Both the position numbers and the translations under genes were made by a program. A stretch of 64,000 nt of DNA. Source: Desulfuromonadales bacterium (GTDB lineage: Bacteria > Desulfobacterota > JAENJC01). Location of the stretch: assembly GCA_919902985.1 (NCBI GenBank), contig CAKKSC010000004.1:1-64000 (forward strand), in the 5' to 3' direction. Shown here in pieces: positions 1-7,517 of the stretch; the first letter of the stretch is position 1, and each line of letters starts with the position of its first letter. The notes under the pieces are model-generated. The model ran no database searches and was not told the DNA's origin. It worked only from the letters and a program-made list of their open reading frames with translations.

Positions 1-45
1 GCGGGATTTTGAGTCCCGTGCGTCTACCTGTTTCACCACTCCGGC
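1..45 (-). tRNA. tRNA-Leu (CAA), 5' part only
   Basis: Read on the minus strand, the first bases give an acceptor strand GCCGGAG, a D-arm with GGTAGACGCA, and an anticodon stem-loop CGGGA-CTCAAAA-TCCCG. The 7-base loop places CAA at the anticodon, which reads Leu UUG. The long-variable-arm half lies outside the window, so only about half of the roughly 85-nt gene is visible. Confidence 0.85.
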
Positions 46-81
46 ACAGGGTTAAAAGATTAGCTAAAGACAGCCTTCATG

Positions 82-879
82 TCAAGGTATTTCCACCCTC
101 TCTGCATGGTCCAGCCCGCCTCCGAGAAAGCGGAGTCCGACACTTACAAACCTTTCCGGTGTGTCCGTGACATAAAAGGTCCTTTTGCCAATCTGGGACA
201 GTCTCCTTAGCAATCCTTCTTTACTCAAGACCCGCCTGACCTCCAGGGCCGTCTCTTCACCCGAGTCTATGAGCCTGACATCGGTACCCATAACAGAAGC
301 AATGGAGCTCTTTAAAAGTGGGTAGTGTGTGCATCCCAGAACAAGGGTGTCAACCCCTTTCATATCCTCAAGATACCTGCTTGTGGCAGATCTGGCCACA
401 TCATTGTCAGTCCACCCTTCCTCTGCCAAAGGCACAAATAATGGGCAGGGCTTGCTTATCACCTCAATTTCCGGAGCCAGGGCCTTGATGGCCTTTTCAT
501 AAGCGCCGCTCTTTATGGTACCTTCTGTGCCTATGACCCCTACCTTCTTTGTCTGTGTCGTAGCCACAGCCTTCCTTGCCCCGGGTTCAATAACTCCTAT
601 GATCGGGAGACTATGCTTTTCTCTCAAAGCAGGGAGGGCAACGGCAGATGCGGTGTTGCAGGCTACTACAAGCAGTTTTATCCCCTTGGTAACGAGGAAA
701 TCGCTGATCTCAAGGGAGTATCTGGTAACCGTCTCTGCCGACTTGGTCCCATAAGGGACCCTCGCAGTGTCGCCGAGATAGATAGTATCCTCGTGGGGGA
801 AAAGCCTTATTATCTCCTTCAGGACGGTCAGCCCGCCTATCCCTGAATCAAATACACCTATGGCCTTATTTATGCTCAT
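82..879 (-). CDS. murI: Glutamate racemase
   Basis: This enzyme interconverts L- and D-glutamate in the cytoplasm to supply peptidoglycan synthesis. The N-terminal FDSGIGGLTVL motif and both catalytic cysteines are visible, in VACNTAS (about C77) and LGCTHYPLL (about C186). Length (about 265 aa) is normal. The ORF track starts at a TTG at 888. I prefer the ATG at 879, which has GGAG just upstream. The start overlaps the end of the VanZ-like gene, so translational coupling is likely, as the last gene of a lipA-aminotransferase-vanZ-murI series. Confidence 0.95.
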   Translation of the reverse strand: MSINKAIGVFDSGIGGLTVLKEIIRLFPHEDTIYLGDTARVPYGTKSAETVTRYSLEISDFLVTKGIKLLVVACNTASAVALPALREKHSLPIIGVIEPGARKAVATTQTKKVGVIGTEGTIKSGAYEKAIKALAPEIEVISKPCPLFVPLAEEGWTDNDVARSATSRYLEDMKGVDTLVLGCTHYPLLKSSIASVMGTDVRLIDSGEETALEVRRVLSKEGLLRRLSQIGKRTFYVTDTPERFVSVGLRFLGGGLDHAERVEIP

Positions 880-1360
880 GAACTCCAATCCCAGCTCGTT
901 TATTATAGAACCAGATGATCGCTATTGCTGCGAGAGCCCCGGCAGAGTCTATCATTACATCCAGCGGCCTCCCTTCTCTGTTGGAAGTGAAAACCTGATG
1001 GAACTCGTCCAGTGATGCATATATAAAAGAAAACAAAACGGCAATTAGAGCAGTCTTTATATTCCAGCCGCGTAAACGTTTATTTATCGCACGATACCAG
1101 AGCAATCCCAGGAACGCATACTCCGTTATATGGGCTGACTTTCTGACCAGGTAATGGATAAGATCAAAGACCTGCTCAGAAAAAGACCTGCCTAAGACTG
1201 CCCTCAATATCGGTTCAATAATGCTGCCTGTATTGTCATTTGAAAAACTGTCTGTGGAAAATAATATTATTATAGCCATCCAGACAAAGAGGGGCAGCCA
1301 AAAGCTTACCTGTGACAATCTGTCATTTCCAGAGGTTTTCAAAATAGCTTCTTCATGCAC
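866..1360 (-). CDS. VanZ-like family membrane protein
   Basis: The protein has about 164 aa and four predicted membrane segments. It carries the family features S-D near the first helix (LFSTDSFS), [13 protein letters not shown], and SLDEFHQVF with EGR following. VanZ-like proteins are often found near cell-wall genes; their biochemical role is not settled beyond teicoplanin resistance in the founding member. The start used is a GTG that overlaps the aminotransferase gene by 22 nt; a TTG six codons downstream is possible. It lies between the aminotransferase and murI in the same direction. Confidence 0.85.
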   Translation of the reverse strand: MHEEAILKTSGNDRLSQVSFWLPLFVWMAIIILFSTDSFSNDNTGSIIEPILRAVLGRSFSEQVFDLIHYLVRKSAHITEYAFLGLLWYRAINKRLRGWNIKTALIAVLFSFIYASLDEFHQVFTSNREGRPLDVMIDSAGALAAIAIIWFYNKRAGIGVHEHK

Positions 1361-2511
1361 CTTACAGCCTGCTTCGTCCTATGTTCATTTTCCACCAGGG
1401 CAAAACGGACAAACTCATCACCCATCTCTCCAAAGCCGACACCAGGAGAGACAGAGACCTTGGCCTTTGTGAGAAGGAGTTTTGAGAATTCAAGGGAGCC
1501 CAGTTTTTTGTACTGCTCAGGGATCTTTGCCCATAGAAACATAGTTGCCTTGGGCTTTTCCACTTCCCACCCTATCTTGTTCAGGCCGTCGCAAAGGACA
1601 TTTCTTCTTGATTCATAGGTCTTTCTTATCTCCTCAACACAGTCCTGGGGGCCGTTAAGGGCAAGAATGGAGGCGATCTGGATCGGCTGGAACATACCGT
1701 AATCGAGATAGCTCTTAATCCTGGTTAATGCATATATAAGCTTCTGGTTGCCGACGGCAAACCCCACTCTCCATCCAGGCATATTGTAGCTTTTGGAAAG
1801 GGTGAAGAACTCGACCCCAATATCCTTGGCTCCTGGGACCTGCAGAAAAGAGGGCGCCTTGTATCCATCAAAAACTATATCTGCGTATGCAAGGTCGTGG
1901 ACAACTATCATCTTATGCTCTTTGGCAAAATCAACCACCCTTGCAAAGAAATCCAGGTCAACAACCGCTGTTGTGGGATTATGGGGGAAGCAGAGGATAA
2001 GCATCTTAGGGAGCGGCCATGAGTCCTTGGTCGCCTTAAGGAGAGAGTCAAAAAACTCATCTGTATTATGAGACAGCGGGATGCTCCTCACATCCGCTCC
2101 TGCAATAACAACTGAGTAAGTATGTATGGAATACGTCGGATTCGGGACAAGGACCACGTCCCCTCTGTCAAGGGTTGCAAGGGCAAGATGGGAAAGCCCT
2201 TCCTTCGACCCTATGGTTGCTATTGCCTCTGTCTCCGGGTCTATATCTACATCGTAGTTCCTCTTGTACCAGTCGGCAATGGCGCCCCGGAGCTTTGGTA
2301 TCCCCTTGGATGCAGAATACCTGTGGTTCTTCGGGTTGTGTACCGCCTCTATGAGCTTTTCAACGATGTGAGGAGGGGTCGGCATATCAGGGTTTCCCAT
2401 GCCGAAGTCTATTATATCCTCCCCTGCCCTTCTCGCCTTGATCTTTAGATCAGTTACAATGTTGAATACATACGGCGGCAGTCTCTTGATCCTTGGGAAA
2501 TCCATCTCCAT
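1339..2511 (-). CDS. Class I/II PLP aminotransferase, AlaC-like
   Basis: This is a fold-type I aminotransferase of 390 aa. Visible features are the substrate-binding loop [12 protein letters not shown] near the N-terminus, the HNPTT motif, and the PLP lysine in [15 protein letters not shown] (about residue 240). The sequence is closest in feel to alanine-synthesising AlaC or LL-diaminopimelate aminotransferase-like enzymes. The substrate, alanine/glutamate or another amino acid, cannot be decided by eye. It follows lipA with only 2 nt between them and is probably co-transcribed. Confidence 0.88.
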   Translation of the reverse strand: MEMDFPRIKRLPPYVFNIVTDLKIKARRAGEDIIDFGMGNPDMPTPPHIVEKLIEAVHNPKNHRYSASKGIPKLRGAIADWYKRNYDVDIDPETEAIATIGSKEGLSHLALATLDRGDVVLVPNPTYSIHTYSVVIAGADVRSIPLSHNTDEFFDSLLKATKDSWPLPKMLILCFPHNPTTAVVDLDFFARVVDFAKEHKMIVVHDLAYADIVFDGYKAPSFLQVPGAKDIGVEFFTLSKSYNMPGWRVGFAVGNQKLIYALTRIKSYLDYGMFQPIQIASILALNGPQDCVEEIRKTYESRRNVLCDGLNKIGWEVEKPKATMFLWAKIPEQYKKLGSLEFSKLLLTKAKVSVSPGVGFGEMGDEFVRFALVENEHRTKQAVRCMKKLF

Positions 2512-2513
2512 AT

Positions 2514-3401
2514 CTAATTATCCTTCCTTTTAATTACTTTCCTTATATCTTCCGCATTAAACGAACTTCTTACAAGCGGCGCTGAGGCAACATGGAGGAA
2601 GCCCTTCTTTCTCGCAATATCTCCATACTCTGCAAAGAGATCTTCTTCAATATACTCAACAACAGGGAGGTTCTGCCTGGAGGGCCTCAGGTACTGGCCA
2701 ATGGTAAGGACATCGCATCCAACTGTCCTGAGATCATCCATGACGCCCAGAATCTCTTCCCTCTTCTCTCCCAGACCCAGCATGATCCCTGACTTGGTAA
2801 CAATCCTGGGTTCCAGGCTCTTCATGCCTTTTAGTATTTTCAGGGACCTCTCATAATTAGCCTGAGGCCTCACCATTGGATAAAGCCTCGGGACTGTCTC
2901 CATATTATGATTGAAGATATCCGGTCTTTCCCTGGCAATCGGCTCCAGAAGTGCAACGTCACCCTTAAAATCAGGGGTCAAGACTTCTATTGAGGCTTCT
3001 GGAATCGCATTTCTCAACTCTTTAATTGTAGACCCGAAATGCCCTGCCCCTCCATCGCAAAGGTCGTCCCTTGTTACAGAGGTTATCACAACATGCCTGA
3101 GACCAAGCTGTTTCGATACACGGGCAACCTTCACAGGCTCTTCAATGTCAAGGATTTTTGGGGCTCCGGGAGTTACATTGCAGAAACCGCAGTTTCTGGT
3201 GCAGACATCTCCCATAATCATGAATGTTGCGGTCGGCTTGGAAAAACACTCGCCTATATTGGGGCAACTGGCCTCTTCACAAACGGTATGAAGCCCTTCC
3301 CGCCTCATGACCTCTTTCATCTTATGAATGGATCCTCTGGTTCCGATCTTCCTCTTTGCCCATTTGGGTAGCCTCAGATTGCCGTCAGAGCGATATTCCA
3401 T
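2514..3401 (-). CDS. lipA: Lipoyl synthase
   Basis: This radical SAM enzyme inserts two sulfurs into octanoyl groups on lipoyl domains. The auxiliary-cluster motif [12 protein letters not shown] and the radical SAM motif CTRNCGFC are both present, and the C-terminal RSS motif appears in [10 protein letters not shown]. Length (295 aa) is normal. It is the first gene of a minus-strand series into the aminotransferase, vanZ and murI. No lipB is visible nearby. Confidence 0.96.
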   Translation of the reverse strand: MEYRSDGNLRLPKWAKRKIGTRGSIHKMKEVMRREGLHTVCEEASCPNIGECFSKPTATFMIMGDVCTRNCGFCNVTPGAPKILDIEEPVKVARVSKQLGLRHVVITSVTRDDLCDGGAGHFGSTIKELRNAIPEASIEVLTPDFKGDVALLEPIARERPDIFNHNMETVPRLYPMVRPQANYERSLKILKGMKSLEPRIVTKSGIMLGLGEKREEILGVMDDLRTVGCDVLTIGQYLRPSRQNLPVVEYIEEDLFAEYGDIARKKGFLHVASAPLVRSSFNAEDIRKVIKRKDN

Positions 3402-3512
3402 TGATTCATTCTACTCAATTTGCCGCCCAGCGTCAAACCTTTTTTCTTGGCCTGTTAAACTGCTTTGACAACATATAACATGGGGTGTTAATATGCAGCT
3501 TCATTTATTTTT

Positions 3513-3626
3513 ACCCCACCCTCACCTTAATCCTCTCCCTGAAGGAGAGGAAGGCAGAATATTATCCCTCAAATGAGCGGATTAAATTGAATTCCCTCCC
3601 TTTCAAGGGGAGGGTCAGGGTGGGGA
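3513..3626. repeat. Interspersed palindromic element, C/G-rich family
   Basis: Outer arms CCCCACCCTCACC and GGGTCAGGGTGGGG enclose two smaller hairpins, CCTCTCC/GGAGAGG and CCTCCC/GGGGAGG. The element lies in the 235-nt gap between lipA and tsaB and ends 10 nt before the tsaB start codon. Related C/G-rich pieces occur near 5150 and 63500. It is a non-coding REP-like repeat; I do not know its mobilising enzyme. Confidence 0.7.
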
Positions 3627-3636
3627 TGGGGTAGAT

Positions 3637-4323
3637 ATGCCTGTTATTGCCATAGAAACAGCCACCATGGCCGGAAGCGTCGCGATTGTTGATAACACAA
3701 GGGTGATCTCCGAGATTACCCTTAATATCAGGGCGACCCACTCCGAGAAGCTGATGGCTGCCATTGACCGCCTTCTCGGCGACTCAGGTCTTGCCATTGA
3801 TGATATGGACGGAGTAGCCGTATCAATCGGGCCGGGCTCGTTTACCGGCTTGAGGATAGGCCTGAGCGCAGCCAAGGGGCTTTCTTACGCTTCAGGCAAG
3901 CCGCTCATGGGCATACCGACGCTGGACGCCATGGCCCTTAATATGACTTTTTCAACTTATCTTATCTGCCCGATCCAGGATGCAAGGAAGGGAGAGGTTT
4001 ATACTGCCCTTTACAGACCAGGCGATAAATCACCGGAAAAAATAACAGATGACATCGCCGTTAACCCTGACAACCTTGCAGGGATGATAACCGAAAAAAC
4101 CGTATTTCTCGGGGACGGAGTAAACAGATACAGGGAACTGTTAATGGCAAAACTTGGGGAGCTATATAATGAAGTCCCCATCCCCTTACAACTGCCGAGG
4201 GCATCTAACATAGCCATGCTTGCATTGAAGAGACTGGAAAAGGGCGATGCCGATGACCCGTTTACAGTGGTGCCCAGGTATATCAGAAAATCGGAGGCGG
4301 AGATAAGGTGGAAAGAGAAATGA
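3637..4323 (+). CDS. tsaB: tRNA threonylcarbamoyladenosine biosynthesis protein TsaB
   Basis: TsaB is the inactive-ATPase partner of TsaD in forming t6A37 on ANN-decoding tRNAs. The protein has 228 aa. It shows the N-terminal ETATMAGSVAIV, the HSEKL motif, and SIGPGSFTGLRIGLSAAKGL, which are typical of the family. It stands alone on the plus strand, divergent from lipA. The start is the ATG directly after the palindromic element. Confidence 0.93.
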   Translation: MPVIAIETATMAGSVAIVDNTRVISEITLNIRATHSEKLMAAIDRLLGDSGLAIDDMDGVAVSIGPGSFTGLRIGLSAAKGLSYASGKPLMGIPTLDAMALNMTFSTYLICPIQDARKGEVYTALYRPGDKSPEKITDDIAVNPDNLAGMITEKTVFLGDGVNRYRELLMAKLGELYNEVPIPLQLPRASNIAMLALKRLEKGDADDPFTVVPRYIRKSEAEIRWKEK

Positions 4324-4352
4324 TTCACCCTCACTTCGTTCGGAATGACACC
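4322..4352. repeat. Fragment of a common interspersed repeat (TTCGTTCGGAATGACA type)
   Basis: The segment CCTCACTTCGTTCGGAATGACA, read on the minus strand, matches the GTCATTCCGAACGAAGTGAGG-type repeat that I recognise from many bacterial genomes. It lies directly after the tsaB stop codon. Only one arm is evident. This is recognition from memory, without a count of copies in this genome. Confidence 0.45.
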
Positions 4353-4417
4353 CCTCCTCGTTCTTAGTAATTGACTTTATATGTGCACTTTGTTAACCTT
4401 CCCAAGAAGGGGGTGTT

Positions 4418-4657
4418 ATGATCCAGACAGTAGAAGCCGTTTATGAAAATGGAGTCTTTAAGCCGCTTAAAAAGATAAAACTCCCGGAGCACGAATGTTT
4501 TAAGCTTAACATTATTCCGATAGAAGAGGGTGATAAAGAGATTAAGCAAATCGTTGAAAAACAGAAAAAAGCCCTGAAAAAACTTATTGGTATCGGAAAA
4601 AGCGGTCTTACCGACGTCAGCGAAAACCATGACAAGTACCTTTACAAAAAGGACTGA
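4418..4657 (+). CDS. AF2212-type (DUF104) antitoxin
   Basis: The protein is 79 aa, with the family-typical N-terminal beta-hairpin TVEAVYENGVFKPLKKIKLPE and a charged C-terminal helix that probably binds the toxin. It ends 3 nt before a PIN-domain gene, so the two form a VapBC-like module in which this is the antitoxin. A weak promoter (TTGACT at 4371, TAACCT at 4394) precedes it. Confidence 0.85.
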   Translation: MIQTVEAVYENGVFKPLKKIKLPEHECFKLNIIPIEEGDKEIKQIVEKQKKALKKLIGIGKSGLTDVSENHDKYLYKKD

Positions 4658-4660
4658 CTG

Positions 4661-5077
4661 TTGATCAAAAGCTATAAAGATTACATCTTTGTTGACACAA
4701 GCGCCTGGTACGCCTTATTCGACAAAGATGACAACAACCATGCACAGGCAAATCATTTCTACGAAAACAACATATTCCCGCTTGTGACCACCGACTACAT
4801 CCTTGACGAGGCCCTGACCCTGACAAAAAAGCGGCTGGGGCATACCAAAGCCATAGAAATTGGCAAACCCCTATGGAATCAAGAGCTTGCCGATCTTATT
4901 CACCTTATAGAAGAAGATAAAGCCACTGCGTGGAGAATATTTCAACGCTATGATGATAAAGGGTTCAGCTTTACAGACTGCACGACCTTTGCAATTATGG
5001 AACGGCTTAATATCCCTACAGTTTTTGCCTTTGATGTACATTTCAAGCAGTATCCCAGGCTTGAATCGCTTCCTTGA
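4661..5077 (+). CDS. PIN-domain ribonuclease toxin (VapC-like)
   Basis: The protein has 138 aa. Acidic residues expected for a PIN nuclease site are visible in FVDTSAWYALFD near the N-terminus, in DEALTL near residue 45, in FTDCTTFAIM and in FAFDVHF. VapC-family enzymes cleave specific RNAs such as initiator tRNA or rRNA; the target here is unknown. The start is TTG, 3 nt after the antitoxin stop. Confidence 0.88.
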   Translation: MIKSYKDYIFVDTSAWYALFDKDDNNHAQANHFYENNIFPLVTTDYILDEALTLTKKRLGHTKAIEIGKPLWNQELADLIHLIEEDKATAWRIFQRYDDKGFSFTDCTTFAIMERLNIPTVFAFDVHFKQYPRLESLP

Positions 5078-5262
5078 CATAGTGCAGCTCCTTGCAAATG
5101 CCGCAGCAAATTCCTGAGACAACCTGCCTAAACTCCCATCTGGGAACTCCCTTGGTGGGAGGGGACTAAGGGGTGGGGAAAAACGCGGTTCCTGATGAAG
5201 ACTACCAAACTCTCTGAATCGAGTAAGTTGCTCCGATTGTGGTTAAAATCCCTTTTCAATAG

Positions 5263-5279
5263 GTGACGATTTTTGTCAC
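5263..5279 (+). promoter_or_regulatory. Possible enhancer site for a PilR/NtrC-type activator
   Basis: The inverted repeat GTGACGATTTTTGTCAC lies about 75 nt upstream of the -24 element of the pilin promoter, a usual distance for enhancer-binding proteins of sigma-54. The assignment rests on position and symmetry only. Confidence 0.35.
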
Positions 5280-5352
5280 GCCATACCACTAAAGGGCATT
5301 ACACATCTCCTTCACATTCAAATACTTCCTTTTATTTCAAGCACTTACAAAA

Positions 5353-5368
5353 TGGCATACCTATTGCT
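5353..5368 (+). promoter_or_regulatory. Sigma-54 (-24/-12) promoter of the pilin
   Basis: TGGCATACCTATTGCT matches the RpoN consensus TGGCAYRNNNNTTGCW at every defined position. It lies about 127 nt upstream of the pilin start codon. Sigma-54 control through PilS/PilR is known for pilA genes in several groups, including Geobacter. Confidence 0.8.
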
Positions 5369-5494
5369 TCACTCTCTGCAAGATTAGCTGATTCAGCAAA
5401 GTGAATGATAAATCAAGATAATAAGGAGGTGGGGAAAAGGTTTTTTAAACAGCAACAACTAATACTAAAGTCTAAATAAAAAAAGGAGGAAAAC

Positions 5495-5716
5495 ATGTTA
5501 ACAAAATTTAAAATGAAAAGCGAAAAGGGTTTTACCCTGATTGAGCTCCTGATCGTCGTCGCGATCATCGGTATCCTTGCAGCAATTGCAATTCCGCAAT
5601 TCGCGGCGTACAGGATCAGGGGCTACAATGCGGCGGCAAACAGCGACCTGAGGAATGCCAAGACTGCTCTTGAGGCGTCTTTTGCAGACAATCAAGTGTA
5701 TCCAGCAACTCTATAA
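5495..5716 (+). CDS. pilA: Short type IV major pilin (PilA-N, Geobacter type)
   Basis: This prepilin has a 12-residue leader ending in KG and the mature start FTLIELLIVVAIIGILAAIAIP. Mature length is 61 aa, the same as the Geobacter sulfurreducens PilA I recall. Aromatic residues F1, F24, Y27, Y32, F51 and Y57 fall at the same positions. The SD is AGGAGG and the gene follows a sigma-54 promoter. Such truncated pilins lack the usual globular domain, which is provided by a separate downstream protein; here that is the next gene. A role in filaments or pseudopili is expected; electrical conductivity cannot be inferred from sequence alone. Confidence 0.92.
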   Translation: MLTKFKMKSEKGFTLIELLIVVAIIGILAAIAIPQFAAYRIRGYNAAANSDLRNAKTALEASFADNQVYPATL

Positions 5717-5746
5717 GATTAACTGCTATTTAAAAGGAGGTATAAC

Positions 5747-6103
5747 ATGTTAAAGAAAACACTATTACTTACACTCGTATTAACTATACTTGCTGGAAAT
5801 GCTTTCGCCCTAACTGCTGCAACTGCGGAACTCAATACGGATGCGACTGGTGATTACACCATACCGGGATTTAAGCCGTCAAAGAGCGTATATGTTGTAT
5901 ATCAAACAGATACAACATTCGTGGTTTATGCTATCGCGACAAAGCATACATCCGGGGATAAGATATATGCAACAGACAGCGCCACCACAAAGATGTTCAT
6001 GAAATCTGGTACTGCAGCCACAGCATTGTCAACTACCGATGCAGGAATAACTATACCAACCGACGCAACGAACTCGTCTCTTAGCGGTTTCACAGCAATG
6101 TAA
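5747..6103 (+). CDS. Secreted PilA-C-like protein (separate globular pilin half)
   Basis: The protein has 118 aa, a Sec signal peptide (MLKKTLLLTLVLTILAGNAFA) and a small Thr/Ala-rich, beta-strand-rich domain. It starts 30 nt after pilA-N with its own SD (AAAGGAGG). The region PGFKPSKSVYVVYQ...HTSGDKIYATD resembles the C-terminal globular domain of full-length type IVa pilins. By analogy with the Geobacter PilA-N/PilA-C split it may pair with the short pilin. The pair relation is inferred from order and fold-like features; the domain is not confirmed. Confidence 0.65.
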   Translation: MLKKTLLLTLVLTILAGNAFALTAATAELNTDATGDYTIPGFKPSKSVYVVYQTDTTFVVYAIATKHTSGDKIYATDSATTKMFMKSGTAATALSTTDAGITIPTDATNSSLSGFTAM

Positions 6104-6124
6104 TGTAGTTATTGATTTATTTTA

Positions 6125-6150
6125 ACGGAGTGTGCGAAGGCGCACTCCGT
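6125..6150 (+). terminator. Rho-independent terminator of the pilin operon
   Basis: ACGGAGTGTGC-GAAG-GCGCACTCCGT forms a stem of 11 pairs with one G-T wobble and a 4-nt loop. It is followed by TTTTTATTTT and lies about 20 nt after the PilA-C-like stop. Confidence 0.9.
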
Positions 6151-6182
6151 TTTTTATTTTCAGATAATGAAGTCAGGTCTCT

Positions 6183-6664
6183 ATGAAGAAAGGAAATAAC
6201 AAAGGGTTTACTCTGATCGAGCTACTGATAGTTGTGGCAATCATTGGTATCTTAGCAGCTATTGCAATACCACAGTTTGCAGCGTACACAGGCAGCGAGG
6301 TTATAATGCCGCCGCCGTCAGCGATTTAAAACACTTAAAAAACTCTCTTGAAGCATATTATACGGAAAACCAGTTCTATCCGTAAGATGTCACCGGTTTG
6401 TTCTTGTAAAAGTCTCTTGCTAAAGTTGACAAGGATGCGCTAAACGGCCTTACTCCTCCATTTGCAGATGTCCACTTTGAAACAGGCCGCATATATTTCA
6501 TTCAAAACAAATTAGACATGGCAATCAGGAAATTTAATGTAACCCTACGACTAAATACAGGTCATAAAGAGGCAAGGTATTATTTGGCCAGGACATATCT
6601 GTTGCAGAGAGAGTATCGGCTGGCGAGTGATGAGTTCAAGATATTGCGTAGCAACTCTTTGTAG
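6183..6664 (+). pseudogene. Decayed second pilin gene with TPR-like 3' part
   Basis: An ATG opens MKKGNNKGFTLIELLIVVA and continues through IPQFAAYT. A 1-base loss near 6287-6297 then shifts the frame. In the shifted frame the Geobacter-type continuation RGYNAAAVSDLKHLKNSLEA is legible up to a TAA at 6383. The same frame continues past a second TAA at 6407 into a TPR-like stretch (DVHFETGRIYFIQNKLDMA, then ARYYLARTYLLQREY) ending at a TAG at 6662-6664. The gene is broken by one frameshift and two stops. Whether pilin and TPR parts were once one protein or are two fused remnants is uncertain. Confidence 0.8.
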
Positions 6665-6698
6665 TTGTGCAAAAGGGTGACATAAAAATAGGTAGAAC

Positions 6699-6727
6699 TT
6701 GACGAATATATCTGTTAACTGTATAAT
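6699..6727 (+). promoter_or_regulatory. Sigma-70 promoter of the Phd/RelE module
   Basis: TTGACG and TATAAT are separated by 17 nt and lie 33 nt before the antitoxin start codon, with an SD GGAGG between. Confidence 0.7.
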
Positions 6728-6759
6728 TAAAAGCGATATTAAATGTGGAGGTTTAGGGT

Positions 6760-7041
6760 ATGATTACAGTTAGCGAAGATACAACTATTATAGGCGTGGC
6801 AGAGCTAAGAACAGACATAGGAACTATTCTTAAAGAGATTGAGAAACACAGCGTCATTGTGACAAAAAGGAATAAGCCTGTTGGGGTATTTCTAAACTAT
6901 GATGAATACGAAAAAATGAAAAATGCCGTTGAAGAACTTGAGGACAACCATCTCGGAGCTATAGCCAAAATACGTAGCGAAAGAAAAGGTAAAAAAGTAA
7001 TTTCTTTAGAAGAGGCTGAAAGAAGGGTAGGAATCCGATAA
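6760..7041 (+). CDS. Phd/YefM-type antitoxin
   Basis: The protein has 93 aa. An N-terminal Phd/YefM DNA-binding region (VAELRTDIGTILKEIEKHSVIVTKRNKPVGVFLNYDEYEKM) is followed by a charged tail that would wrap the toxin. The stop codon overlaps the toxin start (TAATG), so translation is coupled. It probably autorepresses the promoter at 6699. The module lies between two copies of a degraded gene 3' end. Confidence 0.9.
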   Translation: MITVSEDTTIIGVAELRTDIGTILKEIEKHSVIVTKRNKPVGVFLNYDEYEKMKNAVEELEDNHLGAIAKIRSERKGKKVISLEEAERRVGIR

Positions 7042-7346
7042 TGTTCAATGTAATCATTGACGAGCTGGTCTTCACGGAAGATTTTAAAGAAATTGCAAAA
7101 AGTGATCAGCAAAAGATATTGAAAACCATTAGAAAGAAGCTGACTACCGAGCCGGAGCTTTACGGAAAGCCTTTAAGAAACGAATTAAAAGGATTCTGGA
7201 AACTGAAGGTTGATAAATGCAGAGTTGTTTACAGCATTGATAAGGGCAAAATAGAGGTTTATGTAGTAACAGTTGGATTTAGAAGAGATGAAGAGGCTTA
7301 TAAGACAGCCACTAAAAGAATCCACAAGTATCCATCAGTCCGCTAA
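7041..7346 (+). CDS. RelE/ParE-superfamily toxin
   Basis: The protein has 101 aa. The fold signature is visible in FTEDFKEIAKSDQQKILKTI, in the basic stretch LRNELKGFWKLKVDKCRVVY, and in VYVVTVGFRRDEEAY. RelE members cleave mRNA on ribosomes and ParE members target gyrase; the R-V-V-Y and basic residues favour a RelE-like nuclease. It is the second gene of the pair and overlaps the antitoxin stop by 1 nt. Confidence 0.88.
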   Translation: MFNVIIDELVFTEDFKEIAKSDQQKILKTIRKKLTTEPELYGKPLRNELKGFWKLKVDKCRVVYSIDKGKIEVYVVTVGFRRDEEAYKTATKRIHKYPSVR

Positions 7347-7401
7347 TATTACATCCCCTTCAACGGGAGGGCCAGTAGCAAGAGGAATCGGGTCTACACT
7401 C

Positions 7402-7480
7402 TTGCAGATGTCCACTATAACCGGTTGGCGAGTGACGAGTTCAAGATATTGCGTCGCAACTCTTTGTAGCTGTGCGAAAA
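7402..7480 (+). repeat. Second, internally deleted copy of the TPR remnant's 3' end
   Basis: TTGCAGATGTCCACT followed by CGGTTGGCGAGTGACGAG, then TTCAAGATATTGCGTCGCAA and CTCTTTGTAG, matches 6462-6476 joined to 6616-6664 with a few substitutions. About 140 nt are missing between the two blocks. Together with the remnant ending at 6664 it brackets the Phd/RelE module. Confidence 0.8.
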
Positions 7481-7517
7481 TGAGCTATTCGAAGGGTAAT
7501 TGAGTTTCATTTGGGGT

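Larger units (their letters stand above)
5078..5494. other. Intergenic region upstream of the pilin
   Basis: This 417-nt gap holds a piece of C/G-rich palindromic repeat around 5148-5179 (CTCCC...GGGAGGGGACTAAGGGGTGGGG). It also holds a short inverted repeat GTGAC-gattttt-GTCAC at 5263-5279 and the sigma-54 promoter at 5353. The rest is an untranslated leader of about 115 nt with an SD, AGGAGG, at its end. No ORF or structured RNA is recognised. Confidence 0.6.

Noticed and set aside
5377-5494. GEMM riboswitch in the pilin leader, as some Geobacter genes have
   Set aside because: No GCAAA/GACGCA core or tetraloop stem could be found in the leader.
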